Notes: generated by a model from the sequence alone, not told the origin. A DNA stretch of 64,000 nucleotides from Streptoalloteichus tenebrarius (GCF_024171885.1 NZ_JAMTCP010000001.1:366867-430866); one strand, 5' to 3'; positions 29,226 through 37,984 are shown, numbered from the stretch's first letter. Numbers and translations are program-made.

Positions 29226-30148
29226 GGCAGCGCCGCCCGGAATGCCTCGCCAGCACGCCCGATCTCCTCCCGGTCGCCGAGGCGATCGCCGAGCAGTGGC
29301 ACGAGGTCGGCGCCCTCGGCCACCTGCTCGCCCGCAACATCGACACCGGGGAGGAACTCGGGTTCGACGTCGACACGGCCGTGCCGCTGGCGTCGGTGGC
29401 CAAGGTCCCGCTGGCCCTGGTCGTGCTGGACGAGATCGCCGAGGGGGCGCTGGACCCGGCGATGCCGGTGACCCTCGACCCCGCGACGAAGAGCGTCGGC
29501 CCGACCGGCGTCGCCGCGTTCCGCCACCCCGCGACCGTGGCCGTCGTCGACCTGGTCCACCAGGCGCTGACGGTCAGCGACAACGCCAGCGCCGACGCGT
29601 TGTTCGACCTGGTCGGCGTGGAGGTCGTCGACCAGCGCCTCCGCGCGTGGGGGTGCGAGGGCATCCGCATCCGCCACCGCATGCAACGCATGTACGACTG
29701 CGCCGCCGGTGTCTCCAACAACGACTTCGGTCTCGCCCTGGAGCTGGCGATCCGGGACGACATCGCCGGGCACCACTCCATCGAGACCCTCAACCCCGCC
29801 TACGCGAACGTCGGCAGCGCGTCCGCGCTCGTGGCGTTGCTCCAGCGGGTCTGGCTCGACCGGATCTCCCGTCCGGAGGCCACGGCGGACCTGCGGCGGA
29901 TGATGGGGTTGCAGGTCTTCAACCAGCGTTTGTCCAGCGACCTGCGCGCCGATACGGTGCGGGTCAGCGGCAAGACCGGTTCCTTCCTGTACCTGCGACA
30001 CGAGATCGGGGTCGTGACGGCCGACTCGGGGGACCGGGTGGCGATCGCGGCCCTCACCCGGTCCCACCGCCGGGCGAGCATCGCCCACGACATCGACCTC
30101 GCGATTGGCGCTGCCGCGCGTGCCGCCTTCGAGAGCCTGCGCCGTTGA
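29222..30148 (+). CDS. blaB: BlaB-like penicillin-recognising serine protein
   Basis: A 308-aa protein with a beta-lactamase/PBP fold but no signal peptide. Motifs are SVAK (PLASVAKVPLALV), SDN (TVSDNASADALF) and KTG (VSGKTGSFLY). A glutamate-bearing omega loop like that of class A enzymes is not obvious. The start overlaps the LysR stop. In S. cacaoi, BlaB has this motif set, lies downstream of the LysR gene and is required for induction of the beta-lactamase. A cytoplasmic sensor role is the best inference. Confidence 0.86.
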   Translation: MRQRRPECLASTPDLLPVAEAIAEQWHEVGALGHLLARNIDTGEELGFDVDTAVPLASVAKVPLALVVLDEIAEGALDPAMPVTLDPATKSVGPTGVAAFRHPATVAVVDLVHQALTVSDNASADALFDLVGVEVVDQRLRAWGCEGIRIRHRMQRMYDCAAGVSNNDFGLALELAIRDDIAGHHSIETLNPAYANVGSASALVALLQRVWLDRISRPEATADLRRMMGLQVFNQRLSSDLRADTVRVSGKTGSFLYLRHEIGVVTADSGDRVAIAALTRSHRRASIAHDIDLAIGAAARAAFESLRR

Positions 30149-30225
30149 CGAGATTCGCACGGCGGCAGTCTGTCCACAAAGGACAGTGAGGGGAACGCGG
30201 TTCGGAGCGGAGGAGGCAGGCGCGG

Positions 30226-30723
30226 TCAGCGCTTGACGATCTCCCAACGCTTGTAGGGGGCGCTCACACAGTCCCCGATGTTGAGCAGGTCGAGGTTGGC
30301 GCGCCACTGCACGAGGCAACGACCGGTGCTGACGTCCTCGATGTAGTGGACCCACGCGCCGGCGCCCTTCCGCAGGCGCCACCGCTGGTGTTGGTCCCTG
30401 GCGTCGCACGGCGTGGTGCCGATGAGGCCGGTGCCCCGGTGGTGGAGGCACCGGCCGGTGGCCACGCCCTGGAGCTGGTGCTCGCCGTTGGACTGGGGGA
30501 GCAGGCGCCAACGTTGGTAGACGTTCTCCATGTCCTGGGTGCAGGCCTTCGTGTAGGCCTTGCCCTCGCGGTCGTGGTCCAGGCAGTTGCCCAGGTCCAG
30601 GTTGCGGATCTCGTGTCTGACGTCGGCCTCGGCCTCGGCAGCGGCCGTCGCCGAGGGGACCAGGAGTCCGGCGGTGAGCAACCCGAGGAGGGTCGACAGG
30701 AGCGTTGTGGCTCGGCGTCCCAT
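30226..30723 (-). CDS. Secreted ricin-type beta-trefoil lectin domain protein
   Basis: A 165-aa protein with a Sec signal peptide (TLLSTLLGLLTAGLLVPSATAAAEA). The mature part is one ricin B-like domain with repeats NCLDHDREGKAYTKACTQ...QRWRL, RCLHHRGTGLIGTTPCD...QRWRL and RCLVQWRANLDLLNIGDC...KRWEI. Each has the QxW-type tryptophan and paired cysteines. Such domains bind carbohydrate; here no catalytic domain is attached. Convergent with the blaB-like gene. Confidence 0.85.
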   Translation of the reverse strand: MGRRATTLLSTLLGLLTAGLLVPSATAAAEAEADVRHEIRNLDLGNCLDHDREGKAYTKACTQDMENVYQRWRLLPQSNGEHQLQGVATGRCLHHRGTGLIGTTPCDARDQHQRWRLRKGAGAWVHYIEDVSTGRCLVQWRANLDLLNIGDCVSAPYKRWEIVKR

Positions 30724-30902
30724 GGTGGAGGTCCTTTCCGGTCCGGTTCGCGCGTGACGGCGGCGTGGTCGTCGGCGGTGGCCGCCATGGCCAGGCAGGT
30801 CTATCCCGTGATCGTTTCGGGGCGCGAGCGCCGGACCCGGTGGTCACCCGGTCGCCGAACAAGATCACTCAGGGGCACCAGCACGGGCGGCGGTGGCCAG
30901 TG

Positions 30903-31259
30903 ATGACGGTTCGTCCCGACGAAGGAGGAGGTACGGCACCGACGAAGAAGGGTTCCCGACGCATCACGGTCGACGGCGTCCCCTACCGGTGGTGGGTTCG
31001 GGGACGGCCCACGTACGACCAGGGACTGGGCACGAGTCCGCTGACCTACGTGGTCGAACAGACCGAGACGCCAGGGACGACGTTGGTGGTGACCACCGCG
31101 CAGCCCCATCCGAGCAACTGGATGGGAATGCCCGCCAGGCCCGTCCTGCCTGCGGAGGTGGCCGCCACCATCCGCGCCGCTCGCGCCCGGGGCTGGGCGC
31201 CCGAGAAGCCGGGAAAGCCTTTCCTGCTCGACCAGTCCGAGCGTCGCCGACCCGTCTGA
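30903..31259 (+). CDS. Conserved hypothetical protein, 118 aa
   Basis: ATG 30903 gives a compact protein, whereas the frame open to 30705 overlaps the lectin promoter. It contains RITVDGVPYRWWVRGRPTYD, a central beta-strand region, and ends with EVAATIRAARARGWAPEKPGKPFLLDQ. I know this N- and C-terminal pattern as a frequent small actinobacterial protein without assigned function. No membrane or signal segment. Confidence 0.7.
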   Translation: MTVRPDEGGGTAPTKKGSRRITVDGVPYRWWVRGRPTYDQGLGTSPLTYVVEQTETPGTTLVVTTAQPHPSNWMGMPARPVLPAEVAATIRAARARGWAPEKPGKPFLLDQSERRRPV

Positions 31260-31565
31260 CCTGAGCGTTGTCCCGCGCCGGACCCGCTGACTGATCGCAT
31301 GTACGACGGTTCCGGCGCGGAGCGAAGTCCAGGACCGTCGGTCGAGAGGTCGCGCAGAACGGCAGACGGTGCGGCTACCAGCCCGACGAGTCCGGCCGAG
31401 ACGACCACCGCCCCGCCAACCCGGCACAGGAGGCACACGAAGAAGACCAGCGGAGCGGGCCCTCAACCCCCAACTACCCCAGCTCAGCCCCCACCCGCCC
31501 TGGGGGGCGAGCCCTGCTCCAGCCTACCGGCGAACGACCCTCACCCCAAGCTCACACCAGCCCGC

Positions 31566-31593
31566 TGTGGATAACCCGAGCCCCTGTGGATAA
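31566..31593. promoter_or_regulatory. Two consensus-like DnaA boxes
   Basis: TGTGGATAA occurs at 31566-31574 and again at 31585-31593, the reverse complement of the classic TTATCCACA box, in direct orientation 19 bp apart. No replication genes are nearby, so this could be a titration or regulatory site, or chance. Confidence 0.4.
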
Positions 31594-31879
31594 ACCCGTC
31601 CCTCAAAAGGGCGACAGGCTTGACAACCACGCCGAACACGGTCCCAACACCCCGCCTTGCCGCCAGGCGACGCTGACACCGACACCGACACCGACGCCGG
31701 CGCTGACGCGGATGCCGGCGCCAACGCGGATGCCGGCGCCAACGCGGGCGCCGGCGCAGACACTGAACGCCGGCGCAGACACTGACGCTGTCCGGTTCGA
31801 CCGGCTCACCGCCGCCCAGCGCGACACTCTCGACCGGATTCGACCGGCGTCACCGTCGATTCCCCTGCCCATTGGCTGA
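31586..31879 (+). CDS. Possible small protein with Thr/Pro/Ala repeats
   Basis: A 97-codon frame from GTG 31586 across the tandem repeat. The middle is low-complexity (TPTPTPTPAL, then MPAPTR repeats), but the end, RFDRLTAAQRDTLDRIRPAS, has codon use typical of genes here. There is no clear ribosome-binding site and the start lies in a DnaA-box-like sequence. It could equally be non-coding. Confidence 0.25.
   Translation: MDKPVPQKGDRLDNHAEHGPNTPPCRQATLTPTPTPTPALTRMPAPTRMPAPTRAPAQTLNAGADTDAVRFDRLTAAQRDTLDRIRPASPSIPLPIG
31669..31790. repeat. Degenerate tandem repeat, 18-bp and shorter units
   Basis: Starts with GACACC triplet-pairs, followed by GCGGATGCCGGCGCCAAC-type 18-mers and GCCGGCGCAGACACTGA copies. 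It stays open in several frames, giving Asp/Ala, Thr/Pro or Ala/Ser repeats. Confidence 0.75.
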
Positions 31880-31925
31880 TCCGCAGCGCGGGGAGCCGTT
31901 GCCGGCGAGGCGAGGAGGACTGTCC

Positions 31926-33527
31926 TCAGTGGACGGATGGCGTCCCGGCCTCGGAGTCGGCGGCTGGCGCGTCCTTCGCCAACTCCGCCTCGCGCGGGTT
32001 CCGCTTCCTGATCAGGACGAGCGCCGCGGCCATCGTGACCGCCGCGAGGGCCGCCGACGTGAACAGCACGGACGAGGCGGCAGCGGCGAACGCCTGCTCG
32101 AACACGTGACGTGTCGTCTCCTGGGCGGCGGCGGGCACGAGGTCCAGAGCCTTCGGCACGTCGCCCTGCGCCACGGCGTCGGTGATCGCCGTCCTCTGCT
32201 CCGTCGGAAGCGCCGGGTCGGCGGAGACCACACTGGACAGTCGGCTCTTGTAGAGCACACCGAGGATCACGGTCCCGACGCCGGCGCCGACCGAGGCGAG
32301 CGTCGTCATGGTGCCCGCCGCCATGCCCGCCCTCGCCTTGGTGGCGGCGTCCATCGCGACGGCGAAGACGGGGGAGCCCGCGACACCGCCGCCCGTTCCC
32401 CACAGCAGCAGGGGCAGCGCCAGGAGCCACGGTTGGGCGCCGGGGCTGAAGGCCAGCGCCATCCACGCCGCGCCGATTCCCTTGCAGGCGTAGCCGATCG
32501 CGATGACGTGGGCGGGCGGCATCCACGCCTGCAACTTCCCGCCGAGCATGCCGGCCGCCATCTGCGCGACGAACACCGGCATCAGCAGGAGGCCGCTGGC
32601 CGTGGGCGACAGGTGCAGCGAGTTCTGGAAGTACTGGACGAAGTACACCGTGCCGCCGATCGTCAGCACGCGGGACATGAAGATCGCGAACGCCGCGCCG
32701 GTGAACGCCGGGACGCGGAACAGCGACAGGTCGAGGGTCGGCGCGCTGATCCGCGTCTGGAGGACCAGGAAGGCGACGAACAACGCGGCCGCGACGCCGA
32801 GCTGGGTCAGTGTCGAGGGCGAGGTCCACCCTTGCTCCTCGCCGCGCAGGAGCGCGAAGTTCGCCAGCGCCAGCGCGATGACGAGCAACGCGGTTCCGGT
32901 CCAGTCCAGGGAGGCGAGCCCGCCCCGCGCGGGCCGGTCGGCTGGCAGGGCCCGCAGACCCAGCGCCACCGCCACGACGCCGAACGGGACGTTGACCAGG
33001 AACATCGCGCGCCAGCCGAGGAGGTCGACCAGCACGCCGCCCAGCAGGGGCGCGACGAGGCTGGCCGCCGTCGACATCGTCGTCCACGTCGCGATGGCCA
33101 TGTTGCGGCGCTGTCCCTCGTAGCCGTGGGAGAGCAGCGGCACCGCGTTGGTCATCAGGATCGCGCCGCCCACGCCCTGCGCCGCTCGGGCCAGGTTCAG
33201 CACGAGGGTGTCCTGGGCGAGGCCGCAGACCACCGACGCCAGCGTGAAGACGAGCACGCCCGTGAGGTACGTCCGGCGACGGCCGAGCCGGTCCGACAGG
33301 GTCCCGACGACCTGGGTGACGGCGCCCATCGTGATCATGTAGGCGACGATCACCCACTGGGTGCCCGCCAGCGTGCCGTGCAGGTCGGCCTGGATCTGGG
33401 GCAGGCCGATGGTCACGATGGTCATGTCGATGACGACGAGGGCCGTTCCGATGACCACCAGCGCGAGCAGGGCGCGGGCCGGGGGAGCCGTCGTTCCGGT
33501 GGGGTCGGTCTCCGTGGGCGAGGCCAC
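31926..33527 (-). CDS. MFS drug/proton antiporter, DHA2 (EmrB/QacA) family
   Basis: A 533-aa transporter with about 14 membrane helices. GTG 33527 follows GGAGGG. DHA2 signatures: ALVVIDMTIVTIGLPQIQADL in helix 1 (motif D1-like), GTLSDRLGRRRTYLTG (motif A), and LVAPLLGGVLVDLLGWRAMFLVNVPFG (motif C with the GWRxxFxxNxP loop). It should export small molecules using the proton gradient. It could serve self-resistance or general efflux; no regulator is immediately adjacent, the nearest being the LysR gene 700 bp away. Confidence 0.9.
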   Translation of the reverse strand: MASPTETDPTGTTAPPARALLALVVIGTALVVIDMTIVTIGLPQIQADLHGTLAGTQWVIVAYMITMGAVTQVVGTLSDRLGRRRTYLTGVLVFTLASVVCGLAQDTLVLNLARAAQGVGGAILMTNAVPLLSHGYEGQRRNMAIATWTTMSTAASLVAPLLGGVLVDLLGWRAMFLVNVPFGVVAVALGLRALPADRPARGGLASLDWTGTALLVIALALANFALLRGEEQGWTSPSTLTQLGVAAALFVAFLVLQTRISAPTLDLSLFRVPAFTGAAFAIFMSRVLTIGGTVYFVQYFQNSLHLSPTASGLLLMPVFVAQMAAGMLGGKLQAWMPPAHVIAIGYACKGIGAAWMALAFSPGAQPWLLALPLLLWGTGGGVAGSPVFAVAMDAATKARAGMAAGTMTTLASVGAGVGTVILGVLYKSRLSSVVSADPALPTEQRTAITDAVAQGDVPKALDLVPAAAQETTRHVFEQAFAAAASSVLFTSAALAAVTMAAALVLIRKRNPREAELAKDAPAADSEAGTPSVH

Positions 33528-33775
33528 GTTGTCCCTCCAGTGGTGACTGGGTGGTGACTGGCCGCGGACCGCCCGCGACCGGCGTCAAGTTAGCCTCCCC
33601 TTACCGATCTATGCAAGTATGCGCGTAACCTAATTTGTTGCCGGACCGTGGCGGGGAGCGCGTGGCCGCAGGGGTGGTCTTCTGACCACTGTGGACGGTG
33701 GCCACCTGACCACGGGACCGGCCCGTATGGACAGGGGCGGCGTGATGCCGGCGACCACGGTCAGGTCGAGACGCG

Positions 33776-33808
33776 CGGAAGCCCCTGGTCATGGACCAGG
33801 GGCTTCCG
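33776..33808 (-). terminator. 15-bp perfect hairpin after the Dabb gene
   Basis: CGGAAGCCCCTGGTC and GACCAGGGGCTTCCG pair completely around a 3-base loop ATG. It lies 47 bp beyond the end of the leftward Dabb gene, so it probably terminates that transcript before the MFS gene. Confidence 0.7.
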
Positions 33809-33854
33809 GTGCCGGGGACTCCCAGCGAACCAGCGCGCCCGGCTCGGGGTCGGG

Positions 33855-34175
33855 TCAGCTCGACAGCGGCTCGTGGTTGGCCCAGACGACCTGGTACGGC
33901 GTCCTCGTCTGCCACCGCGAGATGGTGTCGAGCAGCTCCGGGCTCGCGGACAACGCCTCCAACGCGGCGACGTCCGGGCAACTGATCCGCGCGATCGCGC
34001 TGGCCACGAACACGGCCGCGTGCGCGTCGCCCGAGGACGGCAGGTGGAACCGGTAGTCGAAGCTGTCCGCCAGTCCCGACCCCAGCACGACCTCCCGCAT
34101 CTCCGCGAAGAACTCCCGCCGGGCGGATTCGTCCATGGTGGACGGGAACGAGTACACGAGGGTGTGAACGATCAT
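33855..34175 (-). CDS. Dabb family stress-responsive alpha/beta barrel protein
   Basis: A 106-aa ferredoxin-like protein beginning MIVHTLVYSFPSTMDESARREFFAEMREV, with DYRFHLPSS and a mid-region FVASAIARISCPDVAALEALSASPE. This is the usual length and strand order of stand-alone Dabb proteins, which include small dimeric cyclases and stress proteins. The catalytic role here is unknown. It is divergent from a LysR gene 68 bp away that may control it. Confidence 0.8.
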   Translation of the reverse strand: MIVHTLVYSFPSTMDESARREFFAEMREVVLGSGLADSFDYRFHLPSSGDAHAAVFVASAIARISCPDVAALEALSASPELLDTISRWQTRTPYQVVWANHEPLSS

Positions 34176-34243
34176 GGGGCCAGCTCATCACCGGGGCTCG
34201 GCCGCCGCCACGCCCGTCCGATCTCGGTTGATAACCTCCGGGA

Positions 34244-35131
34244 ATGGAAGGGGTGGAGACCCGCGAGCTGGTCTACTTCCTGGCGGTGGCCACCGAGCTG
34301 CACTTCACCCGGGCCGCGGAGCGCCTGGGGATCGCGCAGCCCGCGCTGTCCAAGGCGATCCGGGTCCTGGAACGCCGGCTCGGCGTCCGGCTGCTGGACC
34401 GCGACAGCCACCGGGTCGCCCTCACCGAGGCCGGCGAGGTCCTCCTCCACGAGGGCCGTCACGCCCTCGACGCCGTCACCGCCGCCGTCCGGCGCACGCG
34501 CCGCGCGGGCCAGGACGAGCCGAGACTGGTGCTGGTGATGAAACCCGGCGGCGACCGGGGGCTGCTGCCCGACATCCTCGCCGCCTACGACGCCGAACCG
34601 GGCATGCCTCCGGTGGAGGTCGTGGTCACCAACGCCCCCGACCGGGCCGACCGCCTGCGCGACGGCCGCGCCGACCTCGCGTTGCTGCACCGCCCTCGTG
34701 ACGACCTCCGCGGACTGGACGCCGAGGAACTCGCCGTCGAACAGCAGGTGGCCGTGATGCCCCGACACCACCGGCTGGCCAGCAGGCGCTCACTGCGCAT
34801 GGCCGACCTGCGTGGGGAGCCGCTGCCCCGCTGGGTCGGGACGGAGTCCGAGGACGCGACCGGTCCCGAGGTCACCGACACCGCGCAACTGTCGCAACTC
34901 GTCGCCCTCGGCCGGGTGGTCGCCGTGCTCCCGGAGTCGCTTCTCGCCCCACTGCGCCCGGAACTGGTCTGTGTTCCGGTTCTCGACGCCACACCGTCGA
35001 CCCTGGTCCTCGCCTGGCCGGAACAGTCCCGATCCCCGGCGGTCGCCGCCTTCGTCCGCGCCGCGACGGCCGTGAGCGCCCGCCGCCTGGGGACGGTTGA
35101 CGACGACGTTGCCCGCGTCGTTGACGCGTAG
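34244..35131 (+). CDS. LysR-family transcriptional regulator
   Basis: A 295-aa regulator with N-terminal HTH TRELVYFLAVATELHFTRAAERLGIAQPALSKAI and LERRLGVRLLDRDSHRVALTEAG. A LysR effector domain follows (VVVTNAPDRADRLRDGRADLALL). ATG 34244 is favoured over nearby frames. The divergent, closely spaced Dabb gene is its most likely target; the effector is unknown. Confidence 0.88.
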   Translation: MEGVETRELVYFLAVATELHFTRAAERLGIAQPALSKAIRVLERRLGVRLLDRDSHRVALTEAGEVLLHEGRHALDAVTAAVRRTRRAGQDEPRLVLVMKPGGDRGLLPDILAAYDAEPGMPPVEVVVTNAPDRADRLRDGRADLALLHRPRDDLRGLDAEELAVEQQVAVMPRHHRLASRRSLRMADLRGEPLPRWVGTESEDATGPEVTDTAQLSQLVALGRVVAVLPESLLAPLRPELVCVPVLDATPSTLVLAWPEQSRSPAVAAFVRAATAVSARRLGTVDDDVARVVDA

Positions 35132-35180
35132 GGCGGCCATCCATGTCGTGGACGGTGCGTTGGTTCCGGCGCGGGGAGGT

Positions 35181-35810
35181 TCACGGAACGAGATGGCTGG
35201 TGTCACCGAGGGCGACGACCTGGCGGTTGTGGAAGTAGTCGTCCTCGTGGAGGACGGTGATGCTGCCGGAAGGCGCCCGGAAGTTGACGTACCCGGTCGA
35301 CTCGATCGGCATCCTGATCCATGAGGCCACCACGAAGGTGAGAGCGAAGCCGTGGGTCACGACGATCTGGTGTTCGCCGTGGCGCTCCAGAATCGCGTCC
35401 ATGGCGGCGTAGACGCGCCGAGCGAACACAGCCTTTGTTTCGGCACCCCGCACTCCTTCGTCGTGCCGCATGCGGTCTCCGGTGGGAGGTGGGGGAACGA
35501 ACCGCCGGTCCAGCCACTCCTGGGGCCTTCCTTCGGCCTCTCCGTAGGACTTCTCGCGCAACCTCTTGTCGAGGATCGGTTCCACACCAAGCGCATCACC
35601 CACCGCTTTCGCGGTTTGTGCCGCACGAAGCAGGTCGGACGTGAACAACTCCACCTCGGCGCCCTGGGGAATCCGAGCACGAAGCGAGGCGGCGATCGCG
35701 GACGCCGCGTGCGCGCCGGCGGGAGTGAGCGCGGAGTCGTGCCAGCCACCCACCACTCTCTCAACATGATGCGTGGCTTCCGGGTGTGTGACGACGTAGA
35801 TGGTGCGCAC
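35181..35810 (-). CDS. Histidine phosphatase family protein
   Basis: A 209-aa protein from GTG 35810, which has AGGGAAG upstream. The catalytic N-terminus reads TIYVVTHPEATHH, so the usual RHG is THP as in one branch of the family. The second half has QIVVTHGFALTFVV with the conserved TH-G. LFTSDLLRAAQTAKAVGDAL is the standard SxxxRAxxTA motif. Substrate not predictable. It overlaps nothing; its end is 49 bp from the LysR stop (convergent). Confidence 0.85.
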   Translation of the reverse strand: MRTIYVVTHPEATHHVERVVGGWHDSALTPAGAHAASAIAASLRARIPQGAEVELFTSDLLRAAQTAKAVGDALGVEPILDKRLREKSYGEAEGRPQEWLDRRFVPPPPTGDRMRHDEGVRGAETKAVFARRVYAAMDAILERHGEHQIVVTHGFALTFVVASWIRMPIESTGYVNFRAPSGSITVLHEDDYFHNRQVVALGDTSHLVP

Positions 35811-35894
35811 GGGCTTCCCTTTCTCTCTCGCGCTTGATTGTGCCCGCACCGACCCGGCGTCATCCCCGGATCATCTGCCTTCAGCGGTCGACGA

Positions 35895-36407
35895 TCAGTC
35901 GCCGACGCCCCTGACGCGGCCGAGAAGAACGAGCGCCCAGACCAGGCAACCAAACGCGGCTGTCGAGGTCACCGCGCGGACGATGTTCCACCGGACCCAC
36001 ACCGCTTCGAAGCGTTCCCGCACCGCGGCCAGATCACCGATCTGGTCGGGATCGCCCGCCGCCTCCAATGCGTTGTTGAGCGGCACATTGACCACCATGG
36101 TGATGGCCCATGTGGCCAGGCTCAGCGCGAAGGCGAGCACGACGCACAGCAGCACCCCGCGTCGGCCGGGGTCGAGATGGAACAGCGCGGCCCCGGCGGT
36201 GAGCACCAGCGTGCCGACGAACGCCACCAGGAACCAGCCGTTGAGAATGACCCGGTTGATCGACTGCATGGTGCTGACGAAGGCGCGGTCGTCGACCTTC
36301 GCCAGGCCGGGCATGACCGCGATCGCGAAGGCGTAGAACAGCCCCGCGACGAGCCCGGTGCTGATGACCGCCGCGATCAGCGTGACGTACCGCAACAACC
36401 CAGCCAT
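35895..36407 (-). CDS. DUF1772/anthrone-oxygenase-like membrane protein
   Basis: A 170-aa protein with four membrane segments, including LLRYVTLIAAVISTGLVAGLFYAFAIAVMPGL at the start and a conserved NVPLNNAL before helix 4. ATG 36407 follows CAGGAGAA. This pattern fits the DUF1772 family, some members of which are described as anthrone oxygenases; no polyketide context is present here. It is divergent from an AraC regulator, its probable controller. Confidence 0.8.
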   Translation of the reverse strand: MAGLLRYVTLIAAVISTGLVAGLFYAFAIAVMPGLAKVDDRAFVSTMQSINRVILNGWFLVAFVGTLVLTAGAALFHLDPGRRGVLLCVVLAFALSLATWAITMVVNVPLNNALEAAGDPDQIGDLAAVRERFEAVWVRWNIVRAVTSTAAFGCLVWALVLLGRVRGVGD

Positions 36408-36610
36408 GGCATTTCTCCTGAAGAAGTCGAAAGGGAAGCCCGAACGCCCCTGTGTGGGACACCCCCCACCGCGAGAGTCGGCCTCTCCACGTCATTCCCG
36501 GTGTCGCCCTCCACCGGGCGTTCGCTTCGTGTTCCAATGGAACATCGAGAAACGTCCCCGCGCCATGGTTGAGAATCTGGGCCGCGCCAACGAGCGTCTA
36601 CAGTGGCACC

Positions 36611-37561
36611 GTGGACGCCCTCGCCGGCCTGCTCGACGGTCCCCGGGCCCGGGGAGCCTTCCTCCTCCGGTCCGTGCTGGAACCGCCGTGGTCGCTCCGC
36701 GTTCAGGACGAGGCGCCGCTGACCCTCGTCGCCGTGGTCGAGGGCGAGGCGTGGGTGATGTACGACGGCGACGATCCCGCGCGCCTGGCGGCGGGCGACG
36801 TCGCGCTCCTGCGCGGCCCACGGCACTACACCGTCGCCGACGACCCGGCGACGCCCCCGACCGTGGTCATCCATCCCGGGCAGCGCTGCACCACGCCCGA
36901 CGGGGAACCCCTCACGGACGCGATGAACCTCGGGGTCCGGACCTGGGGCAACAGCCCGGCCGGCTCCACGGTGATGGTCACCGGAACCTACGGAACGCGC
37001 GGCGCCACCAGCCAGCGAGTGCTGGACGCGCTCCCGGAACTGGTGGTGCTCCCTGGCGGACCAGGGGACTCCCCACTCATGGGCATGCTCGCCGCCGAGG
37101 TCGTCAGGGACGAGCCCGGACAGGTCGTCGTGCTCGACCGGCTGCTCGACCTGCTCCTCGTCGCCGCGCTCCGTACCTGGTTCTCCCGCCCTCGGGCCGA
37201 GGCCCCCGGGTGGTACCGCGCGGCCACGGACCCCGTGGTCGGCCCGGCGCTGCGGGTTCTCCAGCACGACCCGGCGCGCCCGTGGACCGTGGCCACGCTC
37301 GCGGCCGAGGTCGGTGTCTCCCGCGCCCTGCTGGCCCGCAGGTTCACCGAACTCGTCGGCGAGCCGCCGATGACCTTCCTCACCGGACAACGCCTCGCCA
37401 TGGCCGCCGACCTGCTGACCGATCCGCACGTGACTGTGGCCGCCGTGGCCAGGCAGGTGGGATACGGAAGCGCCTTCGCGTTGAGCGCCGCGTTCAAGCG
37501 CGAGCGAGGCGTGAGCCCTCAGCAGTACCGGGCCAACACCACCCGCCGGGCCAGCCCCTGA
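36611..37561 (+). CDS. AraC-family regulator with N-terminal cupin domain
   Basis: A 316-aa regulator. I choose GTG 36611 because protein-like sequence (VDALAGLLDGPRARGAFLLR) begins there and TACAGT sits just upstream as a -10 for a leaderless mRNA. The cupin-type sensing half includes EGEAWVMYDGDDPARLAAGDVALLRG. The C-terminal half has two HTH units: VATLAAEVGVSRALLARRFTELVG and VAAVARQVGYGSAFALSAAFKRERGVSPQQYR. It is probably regulator of the divergent DUF1772 gene. Confidence 0.86.
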   Translation: MDALAGLLDGPRARGAFLLRSVLEPPWSLRVQDEAPLTLVAVVEGEAWVMYDGDDPARLAAGDVALLRGPRHYTVADDPATPPTVVIHPGQRCTTPDGEPLTDAMNLGVRTWGNSPAGSTVMVTGTYGTRGATSQRVLDALPELVVLPGGPGDSPLMGMLAAEVVRDEPGQVVVLDRLLDLLLVAALRTWFSRPRAEAPGWYRAATDPVVGPALRVLQHDPARPWTVATLAAEVGVSRALLARRFTELVGEPPMTFLTGQRLAMAADLLTDPHVTVAAVARQVGYGSAFALSAAFKRERGVSPQQYRANTTRRASP

Positions 37562-37654
37562 CCTCGGGTCACGGGAGGTTCGGCCGCATCTCCCGTCAAT
37601 TCGGCGTCGGTCTGGGGGAGATGTGTCGTCTCGTCGATCGCGACGACCGCGAGG

Positions 37655-37984
37655 TCAGCGGTAATGGAACACGCGTGGTCCCGGTGGGTAGATGCCGAAC
37701 TGTTCGTTGTACTCGTCCAGGATCCGTTGGAGCATGGTCGCTGCCTCGGGAAGTCGGCCCCGCATCTGCTGCCAACCCTCGAAGACGATTTCGAGCGGCA
37801 GGGGTGTCAGCCCGGTGATGGCATCCCAGAAGGCGTCCCAGTTCCGGCCGTACCACAACGGAAATCCCAACTCCCGCCTGAGAAGCCGGTGGAGTTGGTC
37901 GGACGTCGTCACGTCGGCGAGGTCGATGACGACACGCTCTCGCGGAGCAGAGAGGTCGTCGTCCTCGTCGGTTTCGTGTTCCAT
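37655..37984 (-). CDS. Barstar family protein
   Basis: A 109-aa protein from ATG 37984 with AAGGGG upstream. It has an acidic start (EHETDEDDD), then VVIDLADVTTSDQLHRLLRRELGFPLWYGRNWDAFWDAIT, the diagnostic barstar block. Barstar inhibits barnase-type ribonucleases, and many bacterial homologues are immunity proteins. No barnase-like gene is adjacent, so the target is unknown. Confidence 0.85.
   Translation of the reverse strand: MEHETDEDDDLSAPRERVVIDLADVTTSDQLHRLLRRELGFPLWYGRNWDAFWDAITGLTPLPLEIVFEGWQQMRGRLPEAATMLQRILDEYNEQFGIYPPGPRVFHYR

Larger units (their letters stand above)
31260..31925. other. 666-bp low-information region with DnaA-box-like sites and repeats
   Basis: This stretch holds no confident gene. 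It contains two DnaA-box-like sequences, a low-complexity tandem repeat and one weak reading frame, listed separately. A minus-strand frame beginning near 31438 has a hydrophobic start but runs into the 118-aa gene and is not supported. Confidence 0.5.

Noticed and set aside
31046..31438. Minus-strand frame with a hydrophobic N-terminus
   Set aside because: It runs through the conserved 118-aa gene on the other strand and its second half is Ser/Arg-rich noise.
31872..33557. 561-codon plus-strand frame opposite the MFS gene
   Set aside because: The product is Arg/Gly/Asp/His-rich and lacks hydrophobic segments; the minus-strand frame is an obvious transporter.
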